Assembly: GCA_963966185.1 (NCBI GenBank)
Contig: CAWZYM010000337.1
Span: 164,501-228,500 of the forward strand
Origin: Rhabditoides inermis
Taxonomy: Eukaryota; Nematoda; Chromadorea; Rhabditida; Rhabditidae
DNA length: 64,000 bases
Reading direction: 5' to 3'
Shown here: positions 1 to 11,474 of the stretch, in pieces
Layout of the letters: each line of letters begins with the position of its first letter
Numbering within the stretch: the stretch's first letter is position 1
Translations under genes and position numbers: made by a program
The notes under the pieces: generated by a model
Seen by the model: only the letters and a program-made list of their open reading frames with translations
What the model was told of the DNA's origin: nothing
The model's database searches: none

Positions 1-500
1 GATGCCACATGGTGTGCGTTAATATAAGGAACCACTTACCCTTTCAACTATATATATAATCACTGTCCGCACTAACACAACTACGTTTCAGCTCTCCATC
101 AATACAAAGAACAAAGATTATGAATAATTACTTGTCTCATCGTCTCCAACAAGGAATAGAAGCCAATTCAAGTCCTCAACTAGAAAAAATCTCTCTCAGC
201 CACTGCCTGGGAACCGCAATCACTACCTCAGCCAGAAAGTGCTGGTAGGACCATAAGATTAATAGGCCGAGAAATTCCATGCATCGTTGGTTCCTGCGGG
301 TCTATCTATTCCATCCCGCTGAAAGCTGATCAAGTACAGCAAAGAGAAGGCGGCGCAGCCACAGCCACGTATAAATGTCAGGTAAAACTGGTGACGATCA
401 CGGTGACCCTGTGACCGTCACCGAGTTTACCATTATATACAACTGTCAGGTGAAACGCAGAAATTTGTCACATTGTGTTTTGTAGGATGTTTTTTTAACC
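1..500. other. No exon recognised at left edge
   Basis: PGAP1 should continue leftward here, but I could not place another exon with good splice sites on the minus strand. A + strand acceptor-like sequence near 90-100 leads to no convincing open frame. Confidence 0.4.
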
Positions 501-525
501 ATTTATAAAAGGAGAACACACTCAC

Positions 526-1497
526 GCGGTCTGTCCACCGGCGCCGCCAACAACAGCATCATCGCCACGCGGTCGCCGTCAAACTTGGACAGCGCTGCAA
601 GCACCAGCCAATCAATATCAATCGATACATCGATGGAAACATCATTCAACTCTCTCACAGAACTCTCTCTTTCCATTCTCCAATCATTCGGGTTGGGTAA
701 AGGTAAAGGTCCCTGATTCAAAAGCGCCGCGTAGTTTAGTGGTTAGCGATGTTTTTCGGGTGTAGGTGACAACAAATCGAGAGTACCAATAAATCAATAA
801 ATCAATAAATTCCAACCTGGCAGTGAGTAGATGACGGTGCCGCCAAAAGAGTGACCGACCAGCACTATCTGAAAGGGGACAATAATGATTCTCGAGACAG
901 ACGCGGATACTAATCACTATACTACCAAAGAATCCGTATTGTTGAAACTCGCAGTAGGTGTATGACTGTCCTTTACCGTAACCTTACCGTTTGCAAATTG
1001 CATTGTCATATGCTACTTGATTCTAGATAAATATTCTGATTCTGATTCTGATTATTACGATTATCAGGATGGTCGAATACCATTGTTTCAGTACATATTT
1101 ACGCTACACTTCCATTTTTTTTAAATTTATTATCAGTTATCAGTACATATTTACACTACACTTCCATTAGGAATTTATGCCTAGTTCAATGTCAAAGTTA
1201 TCTCGCGAAATATAAGTAACGCGGACAGTATCAATGTGGTGCGATTTCACTCAGGAGTAATACCGACATAGTAGCATGTCCAACACTCCTCATCAACATA
1301 TCACTCACACCTAGTTCGCCTTCCCCCTAATAGGTACCTAAACTTATACAAGCCCCGCCCCTCTAAGCCCCGCCCCCACCTGCTTGACTCCCACCGCGTG
1401 GTACTTGTCGAGGATGGCGTCGATGGCGCGCGTGACAAAGTCGCGCTGTCGGAGGAGAAGGGAGCCGGAGACGAACGAGAGCTCCTGGAGGGAGAGA

Positions 1498-1546
<49 letters not shown>

Positions 1547-1652
1547 CGAGAGAGAGCGAGAGAGAGCGAGAGAGAGCGAGAGAGAGGGAGAGAGAGAGAG
1601 AGCGAGAGAGAGCGAGAGAGAGCGAGAGAGAGCGAGAGAGAGGGAGAGAGTT

Positions 1653-1687
<35 letters not shown>

Positions 1688-2754
1688 AAAAAAAAGAGAG
1701 AGAGCGAGAGAGCGAGAGAGCGAGAGAGAGGGAGAAAGCGAGAGAGAGAGGGAGAGAGAGGGAGAGAGAGAGCGAGAGAGCGAGAGAGAGCGAGAGAGGG
1801 GGAGAGAGAGGGAGAGAGAGAGAGAGAGAGAGGGAGAAGGAGAGATAGACAGAGAGACAGAGACAGAGACAGATAGAGAGAAAGAGAGAGAGGGAGGGGA
1901 AGAGGGAGTGAGAGAGAGAGGGAAGGAGGGAGAGGGATAGAGAGACTGTCTGACCTCCTCGAAGTCCACGGCGTAGAAGTGCATCCTCCACTCGGCGCCG
2001 CGCATCTCCGTCTTGTTCTGCATGATGGACGCCATCGAGCGCACCTAGGCAGAGGAACATGAACGAATTGCATTGTATTGTACTTGCCCAGTGTCAATCG
2101 ATGTTAGCGCTATATTTATATTTTATACAATCAAAATACACTGCTACACACATTGACTTGGCGGAACAGTGCATTGAACACAAGCAATGTGCGTGTTGCG
2201 TCTTCCAAATCAGAATAGTCATCTCGAATCAAGTAGCCTATTACACTAGTTTCTTCATGAAACATGAAATTTGCATACGGCACGTCATACGATATTGGTT
2301 ATTGATTGATTGATTGGTTGGTTATACGGTATGTCATACGAATCATACCTGATTTGCCGATCCGCCGCTGCCGTGGACGAACAACACAGGGATCGAATTG
2401 GTCGAGGGCTCGCTGCAAGATATCGATAATCAATCGATATCCATAAATGCTTTAATAATCATTGTAACATAATAACCACACCATGTTTGTCAATTAATCA
2501 ATACCCACCAATACTTTCTCACAATCATTGTAACCTCACCAAAACTAGTCGATGCTGAACAATCAGTCAATAATCAATACCCACCCATGCTTTCTCGACC
2601 ATCATTGTAACCACACAAAAAACTAGTAATAGAAGAATCAATAATCGATCAATACTCACAGCTGTTTCATGTCGCGACCCTCGAAGTAGCGGAACAGGCG
2701 GTACTTGGGCGTCGCCGAGTGAGGCACGTCGATCGGCTGGAACAAGTTTGATAA

Positions 2755-2818
<64 letters not shown>

Positions 2819-3352
2819 CTAAATCAACAACTAAATCACAATTATGGTTTCAATCATACTCATACTGTTCACGTACAGCGTCATGAAAACCACGCACATG
2901 CATTTGAAAGCCAAATCTGCCAGCGTTTTAGTATTATAAAACATACATTAAATAAACAAATAAAAAATAGCAATGCTCCTGACCATCATGCCGATCTGCC
3001 TCCACATGAATGTCATCTCGCACGCGTTTCTGGCGTGCAGCCGGCGGTGCGTCGACGCCAGCGACCCCGCCAGCACGGACAGCACCTGCAGATTGTTTTT
3101 TTTTATAAATAATAATATTTAAAGTAATATACAAACAACAAATAATGACAACTCAACAATTTTTAGCAACAAGATACATAAACAAACAAGACTCACGATG
3201 ACCGAGACGAGTGCGCCGATGCGGAGCGGCTTGTTCGTTTCCGTCGCCGCCTTCTCGCCGACGGTGCTGCTCATGTTATCGTTATTGTCGTTTACGGCGA
3301 CCGGTGTAGACACGTCGCTCGCGGTTGGAGGACCCGTGTCGCCCGCGCTCAT
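526..3352 (-). CDS. PGAP1: GPI inositol-deacylase PGAP1, N-terminal part (partial, spliced)
   Basis: Encodes the start of PGAP1, the ER lipase that removes the acyl chain from inositol of GPI anchors. Exons in gene order: 3352-3197, 3085-2984, 2736-2660, 2412-2349, 2044-1955, 1484-1380, 868-817, 594-526; all junctions are GT-AG and keep one frame (about 240 aa). ATG is at 3352. A hydrophilic N-terminus is followed by one membrane segment spanning the exon 1/2 junction (about residues 45-62), the expected type II anchor. Then come NACEMTFMW and KYRLFRYFEG, counterparts of conserved PGAP1 N-terminal motifs, and IPVLFVHGSGGS. The nucleophile elbow GHSFGG puts the catalytic Ser near residue 205, with LAALSKFDGDRVAMMLLLAAP-type sequence after it. 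The family is usually about 900 aa or longer, so most of the gene lies beyond the left edge; no further exon was found in 1-500. The start is divergent from the + strand gene at 4350. Confidence 0.87.
690..780 (+). repeat. tRNA-like (SINE) fragment in PGAP1 intron
   Basis: An A-box-like stretch (TAGTTTAGTGGTTAGCGAT, about 733-751) follows a short GGTAAAGGTAAAGG motif that recurs near 10740. No B box or tRNA fold follows, so this looks like the head of a tRNA-derived SINE and not a gene. Confidence 0.35.
930..1180. repeat. Interspersed repeat in PGAP1 intron, plus local duplication
   Basis: The stretch around 940-1030 recurs inverted at about 9220-9310, with matching GGTAAGGTTACGGTAA and tttgcaaat/actcgcagtagg elements. 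Inside it, a TATTTAC.CTACACTTCCATT phrase is repeated about 60 bp apart (1087 and 1146). Confidence 0.5.
1498..1945. repeat. (GA)n / GAGAGC simple-repeat tract filling a PGAP1 intron
   Basis: Nearly pure GAGA with GAGAGC and GAGAGG variants for about 450 bp, occupying almost the whole intron between PGAP1 exons 2044-1955 and 1484-1380. The long Ser-Leu or Glu-Arg open frames here are artefacts of the repeat. Confidence 0.95.
2757..2821. repeat. (CAA)n microsatellite in PGAP1 intron
   Basis: About 20 CAA triplets directly upstream (gene sense) of the 2736-2660 exon. Confidence 0.9.
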
Positions 3353-3969
3353 TAGCTGATATACGAGAAAAGTAGCATTTATAAATAGAAATAGTATAGT
3401 TCAAACTTCAAATAAACAGAATAGAAAAGAAATAAAAATTTACATTTCATTGATCGACTGATAACAAAAACAGATGTTTGCTCCACGGATACGCTATGTC
3501 AACAAAGCGGGGTTGGCTGTCAATAGATGGCTGACCGATCTACTCACTCTTCGATGAGATTTCGGTACTATTGATTGAACTGCATTGTTTTGATTGTTGA
3601 TTGTCCATATTTGTTAACTCGACTCGACTTGCACCATTCATGTCACCTATTGTTCTTTGGTCAGCCACGCAATTACACAACAATCTCTCCATCCTCGCAT
3701 CCGTGAAAAGTGCATTGGTTGTGTCCGTCAATAACACATCTTACTTTCTCATGCTACGCTCACTACTGCGTTCGCATTTCAAAAATACTCCCTAGTTCTC
3801 ACTACTCTATCTCAATGTCGCCAAGCTTTTGCATGAAATCGATTTTCGGCAGCAGAGAGAGCTGGGAGAACATTCGAGAGAGAAACCCACCGCTTATTGC
3901 GGCTACATTCGATCACACGTGTCTTCTGTTGTGTCCGCCGAAATCTCCCGCTCCCTCCCTCGCACCCCT

Positions 3970-4001
<32 letters not shown>

Positions 4002-4349
4002 CCTCTCTCTCTCTCCCTCTCTCTCTCTCCCCTCTCTCTCTCTCTCCCGAAAACCCACGTGGTTGCACCCCGCCGATCTCGCCATTTTTCATTTTTAACT
4101 TGATATCGCGTCATGCCTGCTCTACTGATCTTATCAGCCTTGTGATTTCCTATAATAGTTCTCTCTATCTCTCTCTCTCTCTCTCTCTCACTTCATCTCG
4201 CACATTATCACCTTTTCGATCGCAATGTTCCAAAGGTTGGTCGCGAAATCATCTCACTTGTTTACACCTCTGGGTATGAATTGATTCGATTCATTCCAAT
4301 GTGTCATCCGCTAGCTCTGTGTATTGATTGATATCGATCGTGTTTCAGA
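3353..4349. promoter_or_regulatory. Divergent intergenic region between PGAP1 and the 4350 gene
   Basis: About 1 kb separates the ATG of PGAP1 (3352, minus) from the first coding exon of the next gene (4350, plus), so both promoters should lie here. CT-rich tracts sit at 3968-4050 and 4160-4190. I see no clear TATA box or conserved ORF; a 5' UTR exon of the + gene probably ends at an intron whose acceptor (tttcag) is at 4343-4348. Confidence 0.4.
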
Positions 4350-5124
4350 ATGAGCCGTCGTCGCACGGGTGTTCTCTACAGCTTGCAGGAGACGGGCACC
4401 GGGCGGCTCATCTTCAACGACGACACTCGAACCAGCTTCAAGGTACGTTAAACACGCAATCACACAATCAGAAAATGCGCGGCCCTCCTCCCTCTCCTAC
4501 GGTCAGAACCGCGGAGAGAGTTCTAGAAAAGAGAGAGCCAGGTCCGCGCCGCGTGACCACCATTTGCGTGCGGCCGCTGCTGGGCGCATAACCAAGGGCT
4601 AACTCGCTGATTAATGACTTTATGTTAATACTCGTTATCTTCCAGGAAACATAATGGTCATTGCTCACCAGTGAATAACTTTAGCTGTTTGTTTGTATGT
4701 TGACTTGACGTGAAACGTTCATGGAATTAGCAAATGTTTGTTCGAAGAAATGAGATAGAGCACAAAGATGGAGAGGGATGAGAGAGAGATGAGAGATGAC
4801 AGAGAGAAATTTATGTGTTCAGGGCATTCTGGAGACCAAGTGTGGTGAGGTTCTGTCCATTAGCGCCTCCATCAGCCCCAAGAACGTCTCGCCGGCACCG
4901 CCCACTCAAGCCCCGCCCATCGACGACGCGCCCTCAACCAGCTACCTCATGGAATTGTTCATAGGTGAGTGTATCTCACACTCTCTTTTTTTCTCGCTCT
5001 CGCTTTTCCCAGACGTTTTCTTATGAGTCTGGAAGAAGACTCAGCAGAGATCATTCATTTCTTATAGCACCCATGTGATCTGTGGAAATTACACCGCCTT
5101 TTCTATGATTTCCATCCTTACGTC

Positions 5125-5186
<62 letters not shown>

Positions 5187-7698
5187 CAAACGTTCAGCCA
5201 TGCAACATCAGTCCATCTTAGAACGAACGAGACGGGCATAATGTCTCATTCCAGTGACATTCTCTCCTCTATCTCTATCATTGACCCTGGAAGTACCCTA
5301 AATCAATCAATCAATCAATCCTCACTACAATAAACCAAGCATACCTTGATACTGATAATCCATTTTATCCATTGTATTTCAATATCATGCTTGAGTGGAC
5401 GCCTCGGCTGGCGACGCGTACTGCTTGGAGTCGGTGGCCGTGCACATCTCCCCCTCCGCCATCTCCATTGACCACTCCGCCGTCACGTTCGAAACGGGAG
5501 AGAAGCTCGTCGGTATGAGGTGCGTTATAGTGAACGTGCACAGAAACTGCTACTCACACAGCAGCTTCATCAAACGATGAGGGTGCTTCTCGCAGTTCCT
5601 ACCATGCGCACTTCCTTCCTAATATCGTTATCAATCAATCAATCAATCAATCGTTTATCCAGAATTGGTATTGGTAGTGATCACGTAACTGGCATTCAAT
5701 TGTACGTTTTTATTGTCCTTCTTTGCGACTAAAAAACTACGCCCTCTCACATGTATTATTATCTTTTAAAAGGACTTCCGTAAGAGAAGAGTTTGTGTTA
5801 CTCAATGTAATGCAACAAAAGCTCATGCATTTTATCAATCGAAATAGTAAACAAACCTGCTCTTTCTGCAATAAAAACTAATGCGAGCAAATGTTGTATG
5901 TCGGGAAATTGATTTCGGTATCCGATCGATTATATATAACTTGTTGAACTATTGGAGCAGGTTTGTGTACTATTTCGATTGATAAAATGCATGAGCTTTT
6001 GTTGCATTACATTGAGTAACACAAACTCTTCTCTTACGGAAGTCCTTTTAAAAGATAATGAATGTACTTTTATTGGATTTCATATAAATCTATCTACATT
6101 AACATGAACCACAAAACATTTTTTTAAAGAAATCCAACAGTTCACTCACCTTGTTCCAAATCTGTATAAAATTTGCAAAAAAGAGTTTAGGTAATGCTGA
6201 TGGGAAAATTCACATTTCCAATGTCATTTCTATGTAAAATCATATATTACAAAAGGTTTGCCGCCAGCCGGAACCGAACTCGAGCCATGTGTCTCAACGG
6301 GCGCAATCGCTAACCACAACACCACTGTGCGCACGGCAAAGCGCGCGATCTAAACGATATCAGTGCAATCCACAGGCAGTGCGGATTGTGCACCTCCTGT
6401 CTGCTGGGGGCAGCCGGTGCGCGCCACCCCCCCCCCCCTACAAAACGTTCCGTACACGGGGGATTGCCTGCCCCTCAGGGGGCGCGCGCGCGTATCTCGC
6501 TTCCTACAACAGCTAGCGTTACCAAAATCGAAACTTAACCATTTTCTAACATCCTGATAACATCTATCAGCATCACATTGTTCTCGTAAAGATTCTAAGG
6601 AACCTTTCGTTCAATCGCCTTTTGCCGTTTCTAGCGCGCGACCAGGGTTAACACAAACCAACCAGCGCTGCCGCGCTGGTTGTAATGTTCGGTGGTGGGT
6701 TGTCATACAACATGTTATCGAATAATGAATATCATTTGTTCAGTATCTGTGCATGGTGGAATATAATAGAATATCAGACAAATATATAGGTGAAGTGGAC
6801 TGATTTTTTAACGCGCAATCAGTATTGATTGCTTGAGTTTTACCACAAAACTGTTTGTGATAATTGTAAACATGAAACTTTTTGCAGAGCAGACCGCGAG
6901 ATCCAGCAGTTCCTCTCGCCCCAGCTACTCGAAGACGGGCCGCAGGTGGGAACGGCTCACTTTAATAATCTACCGTAATCCTAAGCGAGTGAAATAGCTC
7001 AAATTATTATTTTACCGTAATCCTACGCGAGTGGAGTAGGTCAAATTATTCTCCTACCGTAATCCTAAGCGAGTGAAGTAGCTCAAATTATTCTTTAACC
7101 GTAATCCTAAGCGAGTGGAGCAGGTCAAATTATTCTCCTACCGTAATCCTAAGCGAGTGGAGTAGCTCAAATTATTCTTTTACCGTAACCCTAAGCGAAT
7201 GAAATAGCTCAAATAATTCTTTTACCGTAATCCTATGCGAGTGAAATAGCTCAAATTGTTCTTTTACCGTAATCCTAAGCGAGTGGATTAGGTCAAATTA
7301 TTCTCCTACCGTAATCCTAAGCGATTGCAATAGCTCAAATTATTCTTCTACCGTAACCCTAAGCGAGTGGAGTAACTCAAATTATTCTCCTACCGTAATC
7401 CTAAGCGAGGGGAGCAGGTCAAATTATTCTCCTTCCATAACCATAAGCGAGTGGAGTAGAGATAATTATTCTCCTTCCGTAACCCTAAACAATTGGATGG
7501 GGGTGAATTATTCTCGTACCGTAATCGTAGGCGAGTGGAGTAGGTCAAACTATACTCTTTTCTCTGCAGGAGGTGTTCATGGGTCCGATGCGCGTGAACC
7601 TGCTGACCAGCCAGCGCACCGCACCCTCGCTCAGAAGGGAGTCGATCTGCGAGGACCAGTCGGTCATCATCGAGCAATCCGATGACTTCCTCGCCTAG
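4350..7698 (+). CDS. Unrecognised 181-aa protein, five coding exons
   Basis: Coding exons 4350-4442, 4823-4964, 5396-5519, 6888-6945 and 7570-7698 (TAG 7696-7698) join into one frame through GT-AG introns of phases 0, 1, 2 and 0. The ATG lies one base after a tttcag acceptor at 4348, so the upstream piece is either a cis-spliced 5' UTR or a trans-splice site; the sequence does not tell which. The protein starts MSRRRTGVLYSLQETG, has a Pro/Ala/Ser loop (about residues 55-65), two beta-rich stretches (LETKCGEVLSISASI; YCLESVAVHISPSAISI), a helical DREIQQFLSPQLLED segment and an acidic C-terminus ending SDDFLA. There is no signal peptide or membrane segment, so a soluble intracellular protein is likely. 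I do not recognise the family. Frame continuity over five exons makes it a credible gene. Confidence 0.72.
5131..5188. repeat. (CT)n microsatellite in intron
   Basis: About 58 bp of nearly perfect CT dinucleotides in intron 2 of the 181-aa gene. Confidence 0.9.
5534..5625. repeat. Imperfect hairpin repeat, copy of the 56.2 kb hairpin
   Basis: GTGCACAGAAACTGCTACTC...CACAGCAGC, then about 40 bp later GCAGTTCCTACCATGCGCAC and TTCCTTCCTA. Both arms match the perfect hairpin at 56214-56303, with extra loop sequence here. It lies just inside intron 3 of the 181-aa gene. Confidence 0.6.
5757..6105. mobile_element. Foldback element, family F (copy 1)
   Basis: Two arms of about 100 bp are almost perfect inverted copies (5757-5868 and 5958-6059). 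Outer ends read ATTATCTTTTAAAAG and inner ends run into GAGCAGGTTTGT. Beyond the right arm a one-sided tail (GTACTTTTATTGGATTTCATATAAATC) is shared in type with the copies at 28.1, 41.8 and 48.6 kb. No ORF; non-autonomous. Confidence 0.8.
6255..6345 (-). repeat. tRNA-derived SINE-like sequence
   Basis: On the minus strand an A-box-like TGTGGTTAGCGATTG is followed about 35 bp later by the B-box-like GAGTTCGGTTCC. No closed acceptor stem is visible, so this is a SINE or tRNA relic and not a functional tRNA. Confidence 0.5.
6971..7560. repeat. 42-bp tandem array, about 14 units, within an intron
   Basis: The unit begins TACCGTAATCCTAAGCGAGT and ends in TCAAATTATTCT; starts at 6971, 7013 and 7055 give a 42-bp period. 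Units differ by a few bases and decay toward the 3' end. The array fills the last intron of the 181-aa gene up to its acceptor at 7568. Confidence 0.93.
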
Positions 7699-8495
7699 TA
7701 GGCGGGGCGTAGAGGGGCGGAGCCTGTGCTACGCTGCGCTTCCTTCGTCTCGCATCGGAGCGGGATACTGTCGGCGGAGTCTGTGTGCGTTCTCCTTCTC
7801 TAGTCAAGTGGGCGGTGCTTAGAAAGGCGTGGTACTTCGATTTTCTGCGAACTTGTTCCTATTTTTTAGAAGTGCCCCTATTCTATCACTATTCCTTTTC
7901 CATTCTGCTCAAGCCTTCGCTTTCACGTGTGATTTGTGTGCATGTTCAGAGTTTGTTTATATAAATTTGCATATTCCACGTTTTATGATGAAGAGAACAC
8001 AGCTACACAGAATCAAATAAAATAGTTTTAAATTTATTCAGAATCGTCGACGTCGTAGATATCGCAATAGTTTACGGCGCTGATCCTTAGAAGGAGCTGA
8101 AGAAGAATAGGATCTGGTTGGACGGCCATATGTCAGCTACACAGGGTTAGCAATAACCATTGAATAAAAAAACAATGATCACAGTCTGGTAGAGACCGTT
8201 TTGTACCCAATTTATTTTTCGAGTTACTTGAGATTGCTCACTTCGGTTGTGGTTTCGAAAGACTAACCGCGTCGTACACTGTCAACCTATGAATTTTATA
8301 TTAACTTCCCCGGCAATGCCAATAGCCAGTTCAATGAGTTGCCGATGTTATTCTGACATTGAGTATATGAAAATGAGAATTTGATGATCGTAGCGGTAGC
8401 CCTAGCCATATAAGCTCCTCACAGAGTGCGTGTGATGGATAACGAGAGTTCGGAATGTAATTCACACGTATTGCAAATGCGAGTGGAATATGTTG
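7699..8495. other. 3' flank of the 181-aa gene; no further gene seen
   Basis: A GC-rich 3' UTR-like stretch with repeated GGGCGGGGC-type boxes, then an AATAAAA at about 8016-8022 that could be the polyadenylation signal. A single end of the GCGGTTAGTCTTTCGAAA element type lies near 8255-8275. Confidence 0.4.
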
Positions 8496-8796
8496 TGACT
8501 TCGTCCTACTCCGTAACGACATATAGTTTTATTCAGGGAGATGATTGAAGACTTTGGATTTACACTTTGCTTCGCGGCGCATCTCATGTGTCATGTGAGA
8601 AAACGAGGGATATGTTGTGGCATCGCCGGCATCGCATATAAACTGCCCATGTGTGCGGAGTCATCTCGCCAATAAAGAGACCTGTACCAGTGGTTTCCAT
8701 CGAGCTCTTATTTGTCGACTGTGTCAGAGACCCGGAGGTGACGCTTGGAAAGCGGTTATGAGTCCTACTCCGGAACGACATATATAGTTTTATTCA
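8496..8796. repeat. About 70-bp direct repeat, 262 bp apart
   Basis: GTCCTACTCCG.AACGACATATA...TTTTATTCAGGGAGAT..TTGAAGACTTTGGATT occurs at about 8499-8565 and again at 8761-8825. The second copy leads into the foldback element at 8797; the first has only its left terminus. Confidence 0.75.
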
Positions 8797-8998
8797 GGGA
8801 GATAGTTGAAGACTTTGGATTAACATTTGACTAAAGAAATGAAGATACCTTTCTGTGCGAGACCACACACCGGGCAACCGGTGAAAATGACCTACAAGAT
8901 AATTTTCGCCGACTACCCGATTTGTCGTATGTCGTACTGCGCGGAAAATGAGTATCTTCATTTGTGTATTCAAGTGCACTAGACCTCCAATTATCCCC
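8797..8998. mobile_element. Foldback MITE, family B (copy 1)
   Basis: Inverted termini GGGAGATAGTTGAAG ... CTCCAATTATCCCC with inner matching arms (GAAATGAAGATAC / GTATCTTCATTT; CGAGACCACACACCG). A better preserved copy is at 54821-55069. Confidence 0.7.
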
Positions 8999-9179
8999 CC
9001 CCCCCCCCCGAATGAAATTATACGGTTGTCAAGGTAAAACCGGGTATATTCGGAATTCGGAGCCAGAGCGTTATTCTTCCGAACTTCCTCTTTTCAAATC
9101 GGATACAGTGCTCTAACTGTCTGACTCTCTTGTGTTGTACGCTCGCGTCCAGGCTAAATCTCCGTCTTCCTTTTGATCT

Positions 9180-11070
9180 TCTGATCTGCAGGCAAATTGT
9201 CTGTGCTTATCGGAATATTTATATCGATTCAAGTAGCACATGGCAATGTAATTTACGGTAAGGTTACGGTAATGTACAGTAATACAACGCCTACTGCGAG
9301 TTCCAACAAAACGGGATTGCGGTGGTCCCGTGGAAGCGTACGTGTTGTTGGTGATGCTTGTCATCAGCTGTATGCGCTTATAATGAAATGTAGTTTATGA
9401 AACGTTGTTTGAACTGGCTTAGAGCTTAGCAGTACATGAATTCGCGACAGCTCAGCACTGATGTAGCAAGCGCATCAAATAGTTTTTTTTTGGCGGAACA
9501 CGAATTGACGTTACAGTAAGCTTTGATGTCGTGACTTTCACATGTGTATGTGTGCTATAGGCCATCCCCCATCCCTCATTCTCATCGTACGATATTATCG
9601 CCGGCCGAAGCAGACAACGAGGAAATGACGAGAAAATGATGCGCTATCAACGAAATTTTTTTGGTGTTTGTCCTGTTTTAGTGTACAATGAGCAATTTAC
9701 AAAATCGAAGGTCTTTTACACAACACATCCGACATCCGAAGGTGTGATCGGAAACCAGCGTTTGTTGGAATCACAACTGGGTAGCTACTGTGAAAAGATC
9801 AAACCAATCGAACTTTTTTTGAACGGAGTTATTTCCAAAACCGCTCTCTCTCTCTCTCTCTTTCGAATTTACCATTCGAATGAAGTCATTTTTGACGATT
9901 CGAATGATTATTTGAATCCATCAATCCATCTATGTTCTTTTTAGATTTGCACATACAACATCATCTTTGTAATCAAAAATGCATTTTTGTGTTGCTCCTC
10001 TGATGTAGAGTGGGAGCTGGCGTCCCAAGCATCCGCGACACCCACTTCAACTTCCTCGCCCAAATACGGACTCTCTGATTTGAGAATGGTTCAGTTTTTT
10101 TTTGAGATCGGCAAACTTGAAACCTCAACATAAGTTCCTAAGATTTACTCTGAATCACATGCACTTGAATATTACAATCAAGTGGATCACTTCAGGAAAA
10201 TCACCTTATTGAAAACGTTTGCAGTATTCTAGCTTTCTGGGTGGATCGGTACAATCCAGAGGTCGGATCGTTTGCTCAAGCTATAGTAGATTGATTTAAT
10301 TTCAATTTCCAATGTCAATTTGTTTGTTAATGACATAAAAACATATTTGTTTACTATTTCGATTGAAAATGCATAGTTTTTCTCTCACTACGCCGCGTGG
10401 AACAAATTCTTACGTAAGTTGTTTATAATAATAAGGATTGAACGGGATAATACGTGTCAGGTGCAAGCGATTAGTAATTGGCATCCGTATTTGTGAGAGA
10501 TGAGCTAGAAAGCTCTTTCTAGTATAGTAAACTATTTGAGCTTTCCAAGAAAATTTTTCGAAATCGTGACCGCCCCATTTCGAAAATATGTACAAACACG
10601 ATTGATGAGATGCATGTTTGCAAATTTCTTGACCGGTTTTACACTCCTGATTAGCCAGCAGCGATTTGAGGATACAATCTCGATTCTCGAAGCAAGCTTT
10701 TGATTTTTCACTTTATCACGAAAAAACGATTTTGTTCATAAAGGTAAAGGTAAAGGTACCCCCACCCCCTCAGGGGGTCGAAGGATAACTGTCATTTGGG
10801 CTTTAAAATGGTAATATAACGAGAATGCATTTCCTATTTTCAAAACGAGTTGCGCGATTCAGGATAGATTATAGGTGGACGGCAGTAACGTACAAGCTGC
10901 AAGACAAGAGAGTCAGACAGTCAGAGTTCCGTATTCGAGCTACGAACACCATGGCTCTGGCGCAGGCTTTAGTCGTACTCAGACTACTGTACTTACAGTC
11001 TTGCGGACTCAGACTGTGCACTTGTTTACTACAGTTGTCCAGCCTCTTTCTAAAGATGCCCAAAATGCAC
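9180..11070. other. Gene-poor stretch with repeat fragments
   Basis: 9220-9310 is an inverted copy of the repeat at about 930-1030. 10330-10425 resembles one arm of foldback family F (TTTGTTTACTATTTCGATTG...ATGCAT). 10740-10785 carries a GGTAAAGGTAAAGG motif with a small CCCCC..GGGGG hairpin. No coding region is convincing. Confidence 0.45.
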
Positions 11071-11144
11071 TTAAAGGAACAGTGGCGACTTATTTCTGCC
11101 ACAATCTGCCACAACTCCTCATTTTCACACGAGCAAAACGTTTG

Positions 11145-11215
11145 GCGGGAACGGGAATCCAACCAGCGAGCTCGGTGCCACAACGCAGCGCACATGCACC
11201 GAGCCATGAAGCAAG
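11145..11215 (-). repeat. tRNA-like SINE fragment
   Basis: The minus strand holds a B-box-like GGTTGGATTCCC and a structured arm GGCTCGGTGCATGTGCGC. No acceptor stem can be closed. It lies just inside the left end of the candidate 7.8-kb element. Confidence 0.35.
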
Positions 11216-11474
11216 TGAAAGGCCTTCGTTCATTTGCGCTTATGTCTCCGACCGAGTCACCATCAGCTTCCTGCTATGTGACATCAAAAAATGACGACGA
11301 ATATTCCCTGATAATACAGTACTATTAATTGTAATTGTCAGGACCATTATTACACAAAAGTAAGTCAAATAATGAGGATTATATTTAATTTTATTTTTAA
11401 TATATTTTTTCAAATTAATTTATATCACATTTATGTCAGGACATTAGTTACGTTCTATGTATACTATAATTGCA

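Noticed and set aside
1301..2097. Long Ser/Leu and Glu/Arg open frames (also 39.5-40.3, 46.4-48.6, 53.0-53.7 kb)
   Set aside because: They arise because (GA)n and (CT)n have no stop codons in several frames; the stretches are introns between well-supported exons.
10825..11328. 167-aa and 139-aa open frames
   Set aside because: They overlap tRNA-like sequence and the TTAA element end, with competing frames of similar length on both strands.
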